A DNA stretch of 64,000 nucleotides from Betaproteobacteria bacterium (GTDB lineage: Bacteria; Pseudomonadota; Gammaproteobacteria; Burkholderiales; Burkholderiaceae_C): NCBI GenBank assembly GCA_013289985.1, contig JABCYW010000008.1:26250-90249 (forward strand). Reading direction: 5' to 3'. The notes under the pieces are model-generated. The model saw nothing but the letters and a program-made list of their open reading frames with translations, had not been told where the DNA came from and ran no database searches. The translations under genes and the position numbers were made by a program. This document shows, in pieces, positions 44,203 through 55,910 of this stretch (position 1 is the stretch's first letter; each line of letters starts with the position of its first letter).

Positions 44203-45615
44203 TCAGGAGTAGGGCGGCTCATCGCCGTCCGCCCCTGACTCGCTGGCCCGGCGCGTCGCAGGGTTCGGCCGGCCCGGTCTCGCCCGCGCCCGCGTACCCG
44301 GCGCGCGAGCCGCCACAGGCAGCGGCGGCGCTGCACCAGACGTTCGGAACTCCCGGTGGGCGCTGAACGCGCTCGCGGTCAGGTCGATGTCGGCCCGGTT
44401 GATCCGGTAGCCCTCGGCGACGTCGCGCCACGTGTCGATCGCGGCAGCGACTTCTTCGATGATGACGTCGGCGCGCGCATCGCTGACGGCGTAGAAGGCC
44501 GCGGTGGCTTTCACGAGGGCCAGGCTGGCCTGGTGGTGCCGGTCATCGATGCGCAGGACGTGTTCCGCCTTGTGGTTGTTCGGATTGACATCGAACGCCT
44601 TGGCCAGGCGCCAGCCGGCCTGGGTGTACAGGAAGCCGTGATTGCGGAGGTGGTCGTCGCGGTTGCCGACGGCGACGTTGAAGGCGACGCGGCGGAACAT
44701 CTGCTCGAGGTCGGAACTGCGGTGGGCGGGATCGCAATTGTTGGCAATGAACTCGGCGATCTCGAGGTACGAGGCCTCGTTGCCGGACTCGACGTTCTTG
44801 AGCAGGAGGGTCATGGCCGACGAGTAGAAGCGGCGATGCCCGTCTTCGCGGTCGAAGCGCTTGACGCAGAAGGTGCGGAACTCGTTGTTGAAGCTTAGGA
44901 GGCGGGCCTCGGGCACGTCCACGCCGGCAGCGTGCGCCAGGTCGTGCGCGACCTTCTCCCATGCGCCGATGTCGCGGTCGTCATCGTGCGCGGGGAACTT
45001 GGCGATCCACAGCGTGCCGTCGACGTCGGTGAAGTTTGCCTTGGGTCGCGCACCGCCGAGCGATGCGCCGTGCGCGACGAGGACGGCCAGCCAGCGGCGC
45101 AGGCTCTGCAGGTCGTCGATGTTCTTGCGGGTCAGCTCGCGCGCGACCTCCTCGAGCTCGCGCAGGCTCGACAAGGGCGGCGCCGGCAGGTCGTCGCAGG
45201 CGAGGAACACGGCGGCGCGCCTGGCCTCGTCCTCCCCGGCGGGTGGTCGGCGGAATCGTAGCGCTCCTTGCCGCGTCAGATCCTGGACGCCGAGCAGGAA
45301 GTCCCACGCGTGCAGTGTCCGTGGCGCGCGCTGTTCGTCGAGTGCCGCCAGTGCTTCGCGTCGCTGCATCAGCGTCTCGCCCCAACGATCAGGCGACGAG
45401 TCCAGGAATGCGCCGAAATTGGCCATGCCGTTTTCCGGATAGAACGGCGCCGTGTCCAGGAAGGTTCCCGGGTCGATTGCGAATTTCAGCGGATTCTTCA
45501 GCCATTCAGCTGAGTACTGGAAGCGCACGATGCCCTTCGCCCCACGCGTCAGCGTGCCCACCCGGGCCAGCGGCATGAGGTCGCTGTCGAGCCACACCTC
45601 GATCGTGTCGCTCAT
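44203..45615 (-). CDS. hipA: HipA-family serine/threonine kinase toxin
   Basis: A 470-residue HipA. The N-terminal part has FAIDPGTFLDTAPFYPENGM and FGAFLDSSPDRWGETLMQRR as in the N-subdomain-1 fold. The kinase has VGNRDDHLRNHGFLY (catalytic Asp and Asn near 320-325) and KAFDVNPN (metal-binding Asp near 342). E. coli HipA phosphorylates GltX and halts translation. The last 50 residues are an unusual Pro/Arg/Ala-rich tail. It is coupled to hipB by an ATGA overlap. It sits outside the right island repeat. Confidence 0.9.
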   Translation of the reverse strand: MSDTIEVWLDSDLMPLARVGTLTRGAKGIVRFQYSAEWLKNPLKFAIDPGTFLDTAPFYPENGMANFGAFLDSSPDRWGETLMQRREALAALDEQRAPRTLHAWDFLLGVQDLTRQGALRFRRPPAGEDEARRAAVFLACDDLPAPPLSSLRELEEVARELTRKNIDDLQSLRRWLAVLVAHGASLGGARPKANFTDVDGTLWIAKFPAHDDDRDIGAWEKVAHDLAHAAGVDVPEARLLSFNNEFRTFCVKRFDREDGHRRFYSSAMTLLLKNVESGNEASYLEIAEFIANNCDPAHRSSDLEQMFRRVAFNVAVGNRDDHLRNHGFLYTQAGWRLAKAFDVNPNNHKAEHVLRIDDRHHQASLALVKATAAFYAVSDARADVIIEEVAAAIDTWRDVAEGYRINRADIDLTASAFSAHREFRTSGAAPPLPVAARAPGTRARARPGRPNPATRRASESGADGDEPPYS

Positions 45616-45923
45616 GAGGCGCTCCCGGCGTCGAGCTCGGCGTCCTGGAGGGCGCGGCCGACCTTGTCCTCAGCCGCCAGAAGTGCGAAGCTGGCCTGCA
45701 GGCCGAGCACGGCCATGACGCGCATGTAGGTGCCCATCGTCACCGACGCGTCGCCGGCCTCGACGTGATAGACCGTCGTGCGCGAAACGCCCGCGCGGCC
45801 GGCCACCGTGGCCACGGCCCACTTGCGGCGCAAGCGGGCGAGGCGAAGCCGCTCGCCGAATTCGGCGAGGAGCTTTTTCTCGGAGGGAAAGACGATGGGT
45901 GGCTTGCTCGGCATGTCCACCAT
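45612..45923 (-). CDS. hipB: HipB-like XRE antitoxin
   Basis: A 103-residue XRE regulator. The helix-turn-helix is WAVATVAGRAGVSRTTVYHV, with the C-terminal helix MRVMAVLGLQASFALLAAED like HipB. Upstream of hipA and overlapping it by four bases, it should neutralise the kinase and repress the operon. ATG at 45923 or 45914 are both possible; a TACAAT hexamer overlaps the first, which would give a nearly leaderless message from the second. No HipB-type TATCC palindrome was found nearby. Confidence 0.85.
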   Translation of the reverse strand: MVDMPSKPPIVFPSEKKLLAEFGERLRLARLRRKWAVATVAGRAGVSRTTVYHVEAGDASVTMGTYMRVMAVLGLQASFALLAAEDKVGRALQDAELDAGSAS

Positions 45924-45928
45924 TGTAG

Positions 45929-46105
45929 TCAAATTGGTGCCTTTGTGTCCATAATGGTTGACAATTCTCCGAGGAAGGGCTGACCGCCACGCACGCTCTT
46001 CGCCGCTTCGAGCGCCTTCTCGTGAACAGCGAAGACCGCGCGTGCGTCGACGTGCTGTCAGGCGGCGCCGGCGCCCGGTTCCAGGGTTTCAAAGCCAAGA
46101 TCCAT
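45929..46105 (-). other. possible coding remnant upstream of hipB
   Basis: The minus strand reads MDLGFETLEPGAGAA to a TGA at 46058-46060, then, in the same frame, AVFAVHEKALEAAKSVRGGQ and a tail ending at TGA 45929-45931. The codon bias looks coding, but the first stop interrupts it and there is no start. No family is recognised. The rest of the gap (45924-46320) shows no other gene. Confidence 0.3.
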
Positions 46106-46320
46106 TTTCACGATTTGCCTTGAAACCGATCGAGACGCAACACGATCCATCCCCTCCGAATCTCACTGACGCCTCCGAACCCGGCCCGCGTTCGATTCCC
46201 GCAACTCGGGGACTGTCGCGCATGGCGCTCCCGGCGCGACTGCGCCTAGACTCCGTCGACCGATCCCCGCGTGCCTGCCAGCGCCGGAGGACGCGCCATG
46301 CCACGCACCAGGGAGAATGG

Positions 46321-49227
<2,907 letters not shown>

Positions 49228-49243
49228 CGCGCGGGCCGCGCGG

Positions 49244-50998
49244 TCAGGGCCGCCTGGCCTTCGACCCCATGTCCACGTCCACGTAGATCAGCTCCGACGA
49301 CAGCGAGCTCGGCTTGTAGTTCAGCAGCCACTTCTGCTTCAGCCCCACGTAGACCGGGTCGTAGGTGAAGATCATCGGCATCTCGTCGGCCAGGATGTCG
49401 TTCATCTTCCGGAAGTGCGCGTAGCGCCCGGGGCCGTTGGGCAGGAGCAGGGCGGCGTCGTACTCGCGGTCGAAGGCCGCGTTGGCGAAGGCGGTGAGGT
49501 TGGAGCCGGCACCCACGTTGCGTGACAGCAGTTGCTGGTAGAAGTCGGCGGCGTCGGGGTCGCCCGACCAGCCGTAGAACATCATCTGGAAGTCGCCGCC
49601 GGCGGCGCGCTTGATGAAGTTGGCGTTGTCCATGAACACCGGGGCGAGCTGCACGCCCGCGGCGGCGAAGCGGGCCTTGAGGTAGTCGAACGCGTTGCGA
49701 TCCTCCAGGCGCGCCGCCGGATAGGACACCGAGATCACCGGCAGGCCCCTGCCGTCCGGGTAGCCGGCCTGGGCCAGCAGCTTCCTCGCGGCGGCCAGGT
49801 CGTAGTCGGGGAAGCGGGCGCCGGTGTCGTGCTCGTTGCCCGGCACGGTCACCGAGACGATGCTCTGGAGCTTCACGCCACGGCCGTTGAGCAGCGTGTC
49901 GACCTCGCCGCGCGTGTCCACCAGGCGCGCGAAGGCCTGGCGCAGGAGCTTGTTGCGGCCCACGAGCGCGTCGCGCATGTTGAAGCCGTAATAGAACATC
50001 GCCTGCTCGGGATAGGAGAAGACGTCGAATCGCGCGGCGTAGGCGTCCGCGACGCGGAACGTGCCGTCCGGGTTGCGGGCAACCATCTTGTTGAAGCTGG
50101 CCTGGTCGAGTCGCTGCACGTCGATCTGCCCGCGCTGGAACTGCAGCGCCATCGGCTGGGCCTCCTCGATCAGCGGCATCAGCAGCACGTCGATCAGCGG
50201 CACCTGGCGGCCGGCGTCCTTCAGCAGGCCCTTTTCCGCGTCGCCGGGGGCTCCGGCAGACGGGTACCTGCCGTGGTAGCGCGCGTACTTCTCGAAGCGC
50301 AGCACGCCCTTGCGGTCGACCTCCTTGAGGATGTACGGGCCCGTGCCCACCGGATGGTTGGCGAACTGGTCGCCGTACATCCTCAAGGCCTCGGGCGGCA
50401 CGACGCCGGCGCTGGCGTACGACAGCGCGGTGAGGAACAGCGGGTTCGGGTGCGTGAGGCGCAGCGTGAAATGCGTGGCGTCGATCTTGTGGAAGCCGGC
50501 GATGTCCAGCTTGCCCGTGTCGGCGGGCGCGCCCGGCGCGGCGGTGGCGGCATGGAACGCGTCGTAGCCGACGACGGCACCGTCGATCGCGAACCAGCTC
50601 TTGGTGTTGAGCCGCGCGTCGCCGAAGCGCTTCATCGAGAACAGCACGTCGTCGCTGGTCAGCTCGCGGCCCTGGCCGCCGGGAAAGCAGGGGTCGTCAT
50701 GGAAGCGCACGCCCTTGCGCAGCGTGAACGTGTAGGTGAGCTTGTCGGCGCTGAGCTCGGGCATGCGCTCGAGCAGGTCGGGCTCCAGCTGCGGCGTGGC
50801 GGACAGGTAGCGGTATTGCAGCAGCGAGTCGAACAGCAGCTGCACGAGCTGCGCCGACACGGCGTCGTTCTGGCGCACCGGGTCGAGCGAATCGAACTGC
50901 GCCGGCCGGGCGATGGTGACCGTCTTGGGAACGGCGGCCTCGACGGCGGTGCTCGCGAGCGCGAGCGCGCACAGAACGGACTTCAGCGGATGTCGCAT
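49244..50998 (-). CDS. ABC transporter substrate-binding protein, peptide/family 5
   Basis: A 584-residue SBP_bac_5 protein. A signal peptide (MRHPLKSVLCALALASTAVE) is followed by FDSLDPVRQNDAVSAQLVQL and the family motif LTYTFTLRKGVRFHDD, then SDDVLFSMKRF. It binds oligopeptides or related solutes for import. No permease or ATPase genes lie beside it, so it must work with a system elsewhere or act as an orphan receptor. It converges with the hybrid kinase gene. Confidence 0.88.
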   Translation of the reverse strand: MRHPLKSVLCALALASTAVEAAVPKTVTIARPAQFDSLDPVRQNDAVSAQLVQLLFDSLLQYRYLSATPQLEPDLLERMPELSADKLTYTFTLRKGVRFHDDPCFPGGQGRELTSDDVLFSMKRFGDARLNTKSWFAIDGAVVGYDAFHAATAAPGAPADTGKLDIAGFHKIDATHFTLRLTHPNPLFLTALSYASAGVVPPEALRMYGDQFANHPVGTGPYILKEVDRKGVLRFEKYARYHGRYPSAGAPGDAEKGLLKDAGRQVPLIDVLLMPLIEEAQPMALQFQRGQIDVQRLDQASFNKMVARNPDGTFRVADAYAARFDVFSYPEQAMFYYGFNMRDALVGRNKLLRQAFARLVDTRGEVDTLLNGRGVKLQSIVSVTVPGNEHDTGARFPDYDLAAARKLLAQAGYPDGRGLPVISVSYPAARLEDRNAFDYLKARFAAAGVQLAPVFMDNANFIKRAAGGDFQMMFYGWSGDPDAADFYQQLLSRNVGAGSNLTAFANAAFDREYDAALLLPNGPGRYAHFRKMNDILADEMPMIFTYDPVYVGLKQKWLLNYKPSSLSSELIYVDVDMGSKARRP

Positions 50999-51078
50999 GG
51001 CAATCGTCGGCAGGGCAGTGGAAAAGGCCGCGCGGGCATCGAGATGCCCGCGCGGCCGCTGCCGCCGATTGTCGGCGA

Positions 51079-51444
51079 TCAGGCCGGCACGGCCGCGTCC
51101 TGGTCGACGGTGGCGGCGTCGGCGGCCGCCGGAGCGCTCGCCGTGGCGGTCGTGTCCGGCGCGCCGCCGTCGCCGCCCGATTCGGTCGCGTGAGCCATTG
51201 AATCGGGCGCGTTGGCGCCCATGTCGGCTAGCGTCGGCGCGCCGCCCATGCGGCCCGATGCGTCGTAGGTCGCCGGCGGCGCCGCGGCGCCGCTGCTCAG
51301 GCTCACGACGACGTCGGGGCCGGATTGCGGCGCGCTGTCGCTCGACGGCGGGCCGCCGTCGGCGCCGGGGTTGGAACGCAGCGCGCGATCGAGCGCCGCG
51401 GCCGCCGCGTACGGGTCGCTCGCGGAAGGCGATGAAATCATCAT
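51079..51444 (-). CDS. small Ala/Asp/Ser-rich hypothetical protein
   Basis: A 121-residue low-complexity acidic protein without membrane segments or signal peptide. It begins MMISSPSASDPYAAAAALDR and is dominated by Ala, Asp, Gly, Pro and Ser. AGGAG six bases before the ATG at 51444 supports the start. No family is recognised. It may be disordered. The gap to the next gene (51445-51663) shows nothing else. Confidence 0.5.
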   Translation of the reverse strand: MMISSPSASDPYAAAAALDRALRSNPGADGGPPSSDSAPQSGPDVVVSLSSGAAAPPATYDASGRMGGAPTLADMGANAPDSMAHATESGGDGGAPDTTATASAPAAADAATVDQDAAVPA

Positions 51445-51663
51445 CGGTGGCTCCTGGTGAGGGGATGGTGGATGGTCAGTGATCGGACGCGGCGGCGCCG
51501 ACCTTGAACACTCTCGCTCCCGCCAAGCTGAAGCCTTGTTGAACCGATGCCGCGGGTGTGCAGATGTCACATCCCGCCCAGCAATTGGTTACAGCTCGAG
51601 CGGGCGACGACGATAACGGCTCATCGGTGGCCAGCCCACCTCATCGTCTCGCCAAGGCTCATC

Positions 51664-51891
51664 ATGAACACGCACACCGCCTCCACCGCCGTCGCCCGCG
51701 TCGAATGGGAGCTGCTGCCCTCGTTGCGGAACTTGCTGGGTCGTCGCCAACGCGCGCAACCGGCCTGGATGGAAACAGTGCCGTCGGAACTGGATCTCGT
51801 CGAGCCCTCGGAGCCGTTCCACGAGGCGCTGCCGGGCCTGTCGATGCGCGAGGTGCGCGAGCCGGACATCTTCCAGATCTTCTTCGGCTGA
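51664..51891 (+). CDS. small hypothetical protein
   Basis: A 75-residue soluble protein of unknown function. It begins MNTHTASTAVARVEWELLPS and ends EPDIFQIFFG, with an acidic middle. AAGG lies before the ATG. Codon usage matches the chromosome, supporting a real gene, but nothing in it matches a family I recognise. It lies 87 bases ahead of the ParB-like gene. Confidence 0.5.
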   Translation: MNTHTASTAVARVEWELLPSLRNLLGRRQRAQPAWMETVPSELDLVEPSEPFHEALPGLSMREVREPDIFQIFFG

Positions 51892-51978
51892 TCCGCGATC
51901 GGCCGCACAATCGGAGCCTCGCCACTGCAGGGGCTGGCGCCGCGAGACCTTCCCGCGGCCACGCGGCCCCCGACCGCC

Positions 51979-52617
51979 ATGACGCCAGCCGCGCACCATC
52001 ACTTCATCGAATCCGCCATCCTGGCCCTGCGTCCCACGCAGATGACAGCGGGCTTCGCCGAGGTGGCGCTCAAGCGCCGCGAATGGGCGGCGCTGTCGAA
52101 GAAGGATCGCAAGCAGTTGCTGCAGTCGCACTGGTTCCCGGCGGTGCTGGGGCCGCGCGGCCGCAACTACATCGTCGACCACCACCACCTTGGCCTGGCC
52201 TTGCACGAGGAGGGCGTGGAGCGCGTGAAGCTGGCGGTGCTCGACGACCTGTCCTACCTCGCGCCCGCGGTGTTCTGGCGCGTGATGGAGCAGCGCAACT
52301 GGGTGCACCCGTTCGACGATGGCGGCAAGCGCCGCCCGTACGCCGACATCCCCACGCGCATCACCGACCTGCGCGACGATCCGCATCGCAGCCTCGCCGG
52401 CATGCTGCGCACGGGCGGCGGCTACGCGAAGGACACGTCGCCGTTCGCCGAGTTCCTGTGGGCCGACTACCTGCGCCCGCACGTCTCGCGCGCGCAGATC
52501 CGCAAGGACATCGACCTGGCGCTGCGCGAGGCGCAGGGCCTGGCGAAGAGCCCGCTCGCGCGTTACCTGCCGGGATGGTCGGGCGTGTCGGTGGCCATGG
52601 GCGACCTGCACAAATGA
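51979..52617 (+). CDS. ParB-like nuclease-fold protein (PF08857 type)
   Basis: A 212-residue ParB/Srx-like protein. It begins MTPAAHHHFIESAILALRPT, and the motif GPRGRNYIVDHHHLGLALHE corresponds to the ParB-like catalytic or nucleotide-binding loop. Further HPFDDGGKRRPYADIPTRIT is typical of the PF08857 group of standalone proteins of unknown function, not of chromosome-partition ParB. It overlaps the SulP gene by four bases (ATGA) and should be co-translated with it. No parA is nearby. Confidence 0.8.
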   Translation: MTPAAHHHFIESAILALRPTQMTAGFAEVALKRREWAALSKKDRKQLLQSHWFPAVLGPRGRNYIVDHHHLGLALHEEGVERVKLAVLDDLSYLAPAVFWRVMEQRNWVHPFDDGGKRRPYADIPTRITDLRDDPHRSLAGMLRTGGGYAKDTSPFAEFLWADYLRPHVSRAQIRKDIDLALREAQGLAKSPLARYLPGWSGVSVAMGDLHK

Positions 52618-54233
52618 GCGATCGCGAGAGCGCGTCGATCGCGGCGGATCTCGTCGCCGGCGTGTCGATGGCCGGCCTGCTGCTGCCGGAGGCCGTCGCC
52701 TATTCCGGCATCGCCGGCATGCCGCCGCAGGCCGGCGTGCTGGCGCTGTTTGCCGGGTTGCTGGTCTACGGGCTGATCGGGCGCTCGCGCTTCGCCGTCG
52801 TGTCGGCGACGTCGTCGTCGGCCGCGGTGCTGGGCGCGGCCACGCTGTCGCTCGCGGGGCACGACGCCGTGCTGCGCGCCGCGCTGGCCGCCGGCCTGGT
52901 GCTGGCCACGGGCCTGGCCTTTCTTGCCGCGGGCACGATGCGCCTGGGCGGCATCTGCGCCTTCATCTCCAAGCCGGTGCTGCGCGGCTTCTCGTTCGGC
53001 CTTGCGCTGGTGATCATCGCCAAGCAGTTGCCCAAGCTCTCGGGCACGCCCGCCGGCGCCGACTCGGCGCCGCTGGTGGCCTTGAACTGGGTCGCGCAAC
53101 TGCCGCAGTGGAACTGGAGCGCGATCACGCTGGGCGTCGGGGCGCTGGTGGCGCTGGCGCTGCTGGCGCGCCTGCCGAAGCTGCCCGGGGCGCTGGTGGT
53201 CATCGCGGTGGGCATCGCCGCGGCGCAGGCGCTGCACCTGGGCGCGCGCGGCGTCGCGGTGGTCGGGCGCATCGACCTGGGACTGGCCGCGCCGTCGTTG
53301 CCCGCGTTGACGCAGGCGCAATGGACCAGCCTCGCGGAGCTGTCGTTCGCGCTGGTGCTGCTGGTCTTCGCGGAGAGCTATGGCGCGATCCGCACGATGG
53401 CCATGAAGCACGGCGACGACGTCGATCCGAATCGCGACCTGCTGGCGCTGGGCGCGTCCAACCTGCTGTCCGGCCTGGTCCACGGCCTGGTGGTGGGCGC
53501 CGGCTTCTCGGCCACGGCGGCCAACGAGGCGGCGGGCGCCACGAGCCGCCGCTCGGCGTGGGTCGCGGGCGCCGTGGTGCTCGCGCTGGTGGCGCTGTGC
53601 CTGCCGTGGATCGAGCTCACGCCCGAGCCGGTGCTGGCCGCGGTGGTGATCCACGCGGTCTCGCACACGCTGTCGCTGACCGCGTTCCGCCCGTACTTCG
53701 CATGGCGGCGCGACCGCTTCGTGGTCGTGGCGGCCGCGGTGGCGGTGGTGGCGCTGGGCGTGCTCAACGGCCTGCTGGCGGGCATCGCGATCAGCCTGGC
53801 GATGACCTTGCGCGGCCTGTCGGCGCCGCGCATGAGCGAGCTGGGCCGCCAGTGCGAGGGCCACGACTACCTCGGCCTGCAGCACGACGGGGTGGTGCCG
53901 GTGGCCGGCGTGCTGATCCTGCGTCCCGAGGCGCCGCTGTTCTTCGCCAACGTGGAGCACATGCTGGGCGAGATGCGCAGGCGCATCGCCGACAGGTCGC
54001 CGCGCGCGTTCGTGCTGAGCCTGGAGGAGACGCCCGATCTCGACGGCACCACCATCGAGGCGCTCACCGCGTTCACCGCGGAGCAGGCCGCCGCGGGTCG
54101 CGCGATGGTGCTCGCGCGGCTGAAGGATCCCGTGCTGGCGCTGCTGCACTCGGCCATGGCGGGTCAGGCATCCACGCACCTGGAGGCCGGCAGCGTCGAC
54201 GACGCGGTGGCGGCGCTCGCGGCGAAGATGTGA
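52614..54233 (+). CDS. SulP-family anion transporter
   Basis: A 539-residue SulP transporter. The N-terminal membrane domain starts DLVAGVSMAGLLLPEAVAYS with the SulP consensus LLLPEAVAYSGIAGMPPQAG, followed by about ten to twelve helices. The C-terminal STAS domain runs from about 440 (GVLILRPEAPLFFANVEHML; DGTTIEALTAFTAEQAAAGR). Substrates in this family include sulfate, bicarbonate and dicarboxylates; specificity cannot be read here. It is coupled to the ParB-like gene, an unusual partner. Confidence 0.9.
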   Translation: MSDRESASIAADLVAGVSMAGLLLPEAVAYSGIAGMPPQAGVLALFAGLLVYGLIGRSRFAVVSATSSSAAVLGAATLSLAGHDAVLRAALAAGLVLATGLAFLAAGTMRLGGICAFISKPVLRGFSFGLALVIIAKQLPKLSGTPAGADSAPLVALNWVAQLPQWNWSAITLGVGALVALALLARLPKLPGALVVIAVGIAAAQALHLGARGVAVVGRIDLGLAAPSLPALTQAQWTSLAELSFALVLLVFAESYGAIRTMAMKHGDDVDPNRDLLALGASNLLSGLVHGLVVGAGFSATAANEAAGATSRRSAWVAGAVVLALVALCLPWIELTPEPVLAAVVIHAVSHTLSLTAFRPYFAWRRDRFVVVAAAVAVVALGVLNGLLAGIAISLAMTLRGLSAPRMSELGRQCEGHDYLGLQHDGVVPVAGVLILRPEAPLFFANVEHMLGEMRRRIADRSPRAFVLSLEETPDLDGTTIEALTAFTAEQAAAGRAMVLARLKDPVLALLHSAMAGQASTHLEAGSVDDAVAALAAKM

Positions 54234-54310
54234 CGCGATGCATCGAGGGTGGCCTGCGGGACCCTCGATTGCCACGTTCCCTGGGTCGTTTCATCGATCT
54301 GGAGAACACA

Positions 54311-54715
54311 ATGAACAAGTCCCTCACCACGCTTCTCGTCACCGCCGCGGCCGCCGGCTTCAGCCTGGGCGCCTACGCGCAGGATGCGCAGCCGGCCCCG
54401 GGCACGCCCGGCACCACCACGACCACCACGACGGTCACCACCGACACGGTGGAGACCAGGATGGTGCCGGCCCCGGGCATCACGAAGTCGCAGGCCAAGG
54501 ACCTGAAGATCGAGTCCAAGGCCGACTACAACGCCCGCAAGAACATCGCCGAAGCCCACCACGACCTGAACAAGGCCGACTGCAAGGTGGGCTCGGACGG
54601 CGCCGTCGAGCGCGCCTGCAAGTCCGACGCCCGCGCGCAGGAAGCGAAGGAAAAGGCCGATGCCAACCTGATCCACAAGCAGGAGACGCAGGACATCAAC
54701 GTCCAGACCAAGTAG
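54311..54715 (+). CDS. small secreted hypothetical protein
   Basis: A 134-residue periplasmic protein. The signal peptide MNKSLTTLLVTAAAAGFSLG is cleaved near AYAQ. A Thr-rich linker (TTTTTTVTTDTVE) precedes a charged helical part (SKADYNARKNIAEAHHDLNK) with two Cys, ADCK and ERACK, that may pair. Ends KQETQDINVQTK. Function unknown; such Thr-linker, Lys/Ala-rich periplasmic proteins recur in Burkholderiales. It has a strong terminator. Confidence 0.65.
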   Translation: MNKSLTTLLVTAAAAGFSLGAYAQDAQPAPGTPGTTTTTTTVTTDTVETRMVPAPGITKSQAKDLKIESKADYNARKNIAEAHHDLNKADCKVGSDGAVERACKSDARAQEAKEKADANLIHKQETQDINVQTK

Positions 54716-54731
54716 GCGGCCAGAAGGCACG

Positions 54732-54763
54732 AGGCCCCGCCGGTTCCGCGACCGGCGGGGCCT
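54732..54763 (+). terminator. strong terminator after the secreted protein
   Basis: AGGCCCCGCCGGT and ACCGGCGGGGCCT form a perfect 13-bp stem around a six-base loop, followed by TCCTTC. It lies 16 bases beyond the stop. Confidence 0.85.
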
Positions 54764-54911
54764 TCCTTCATGCGAGAGGTGCGACGTGGCCTCGAGTCGC
54801 GGGCAGCGCCGCGGCTTTCGCCGCGGGTCCGGCACGGGCCTTGCCGCAAGACCGTGGACACGCACGCCCGCGCCGTTGCGACTACAGTGGGCCGCAACGC
54901 AGGAGGACTCC

Positions 54912-55871
54912 ATGGCAGCCAACAACAAGCCCGTCTCGGTGGCGGTGCTGGACGACTACCAGAACGCGGCGTTGCGCCTGGCCGACTGGGCGGTGCTGGA
55001 CGGCCGCGCGGCGGTCACCGTCTTCAACGACCACCTGGCCGACGCCGACGCGGTGGTGGAGCGCCTCAAGGGCTTCGACGTGCTGTGCGTGATGCGCGAG
55101 CGCACGCCGCTGCCGCGCGCGACGCTGGAGCGACTGCCGCGCCTGAAGCTGATCGTGTCCACCGGCGCGCGCAACGCGGCCATCGACGTGGTCGCGGCCG
55201 CCGAGCGCGGCGTGGCGCTGGCGTTCACCGGCTACACCTCCGCGCCCACCATCGAGATGACCTGGGCGTTGATCCTCGCGGCCAGCCGCCACGTCGTCGC
55301 CGAGAACCTCGCGTTCCGGCGCGGGGCGTGGCAGCAGGGCGTCGGCATCGGCCTGGCCGGCAAGACGCTGGGCGTGCTGGGGCTGGGCCGCGTGGGCGGC
55401 GCGGTGGCCAGGGTGGGCACGCTGTTCGGCATGAAGGTGATCACGTGGAGCCCGCACATGACGCCCGAGCGCGCCGCCGAGGGCGGGGCGACGGCGGTGA
55501 GCAAGGAGGAACTGCTGCGCCAGTCCGACGTGCTCACGATCCACATGGTGCTCAGCCCCAAGACGCGCGGCCTGCTGGGCGCCGACGAGCTCGCGCTGAT
55601 GAAACCCAGCAGCCTGCTGGTGAACACCTCGCGCGGCCCGCTCGTCGACGAGGCGGCGCTCGTGTCGGCGCTGACCTCGCGGCGCATCGCGCTGGCCGCG
55701 CTGGACGTCTTCGACACGGAGCCGCTGCCCGCCGACCATCCGCTGCGCTCGCTGGAGAACGTGCTGGGTACGCCGCACATCGGCTACGTGGCCGACGACC
55801 TCTATCGCGTGTTCTACGGCGACACGGTGAAGGCGGTGGATGCGTGGCTCGCCGAGCGGGCCAAGGCCTGA
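54912..55871 (+). CDS. D-2-hydroxyacid dehydrogenase
   Basis: A 319-residue NAD-dependent dehydrogenase of the D-isomer 2-hydroxyacid family. The dinucleotide motif is GLAGKTLGVLGLGRVGGAVA, the substrate segment ALFAVMRERTPLPR-like region reads VLCVMRERTPLPRATLERLP, and catalytic residues appear in VNTSRGPLVDEAALVSAL (Arg), ALDVFDTEPLPADHPL (Glu) and TPHIGYVADDLYRVFY (His). AGGAGG before the ATG at 54912 fixes the start. Substrate unknown. Confidence 0.88.
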   Translation: MAANNKPVSVAVLDDYQNAALRLADWAVLDGRAAVTVFNDHLADADAVVERLKGFDVLCVMRERTPLPRATLERLPRLKLIVSTGARNAAIDVVAAAERGVALAFTGYTSAPTIEMTWALILAASRHVVAENLAFRRGAWQQGVGIGLAGKTLGVLGLGRVGGAVARVGTLFGMKVITWSPHMTPERAAEGGATAVSKEELLRQSDVLTIHMVLSPKTRGLLGADELALMKPSSLLVNTSRGPLVDEAALVSALTSRRIALAALDVFDTEPLPADHPLRSLENVLGTPHIGYVADDLYRVFYGDTVKAVDAWLAERAKA

Positions 55872-55910
55872 AGCTTCGGCGCCCGCCCGGGAACTGGGCC
55901 GGTACTTTCG

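Noticed and set aside
54238..55092. Long Arg/Gly-rich frames over the secreted protein and dehydrogenase
   Set aside because: They read through a strong terminator and use off-frame codons of the dehydrogenase gene.
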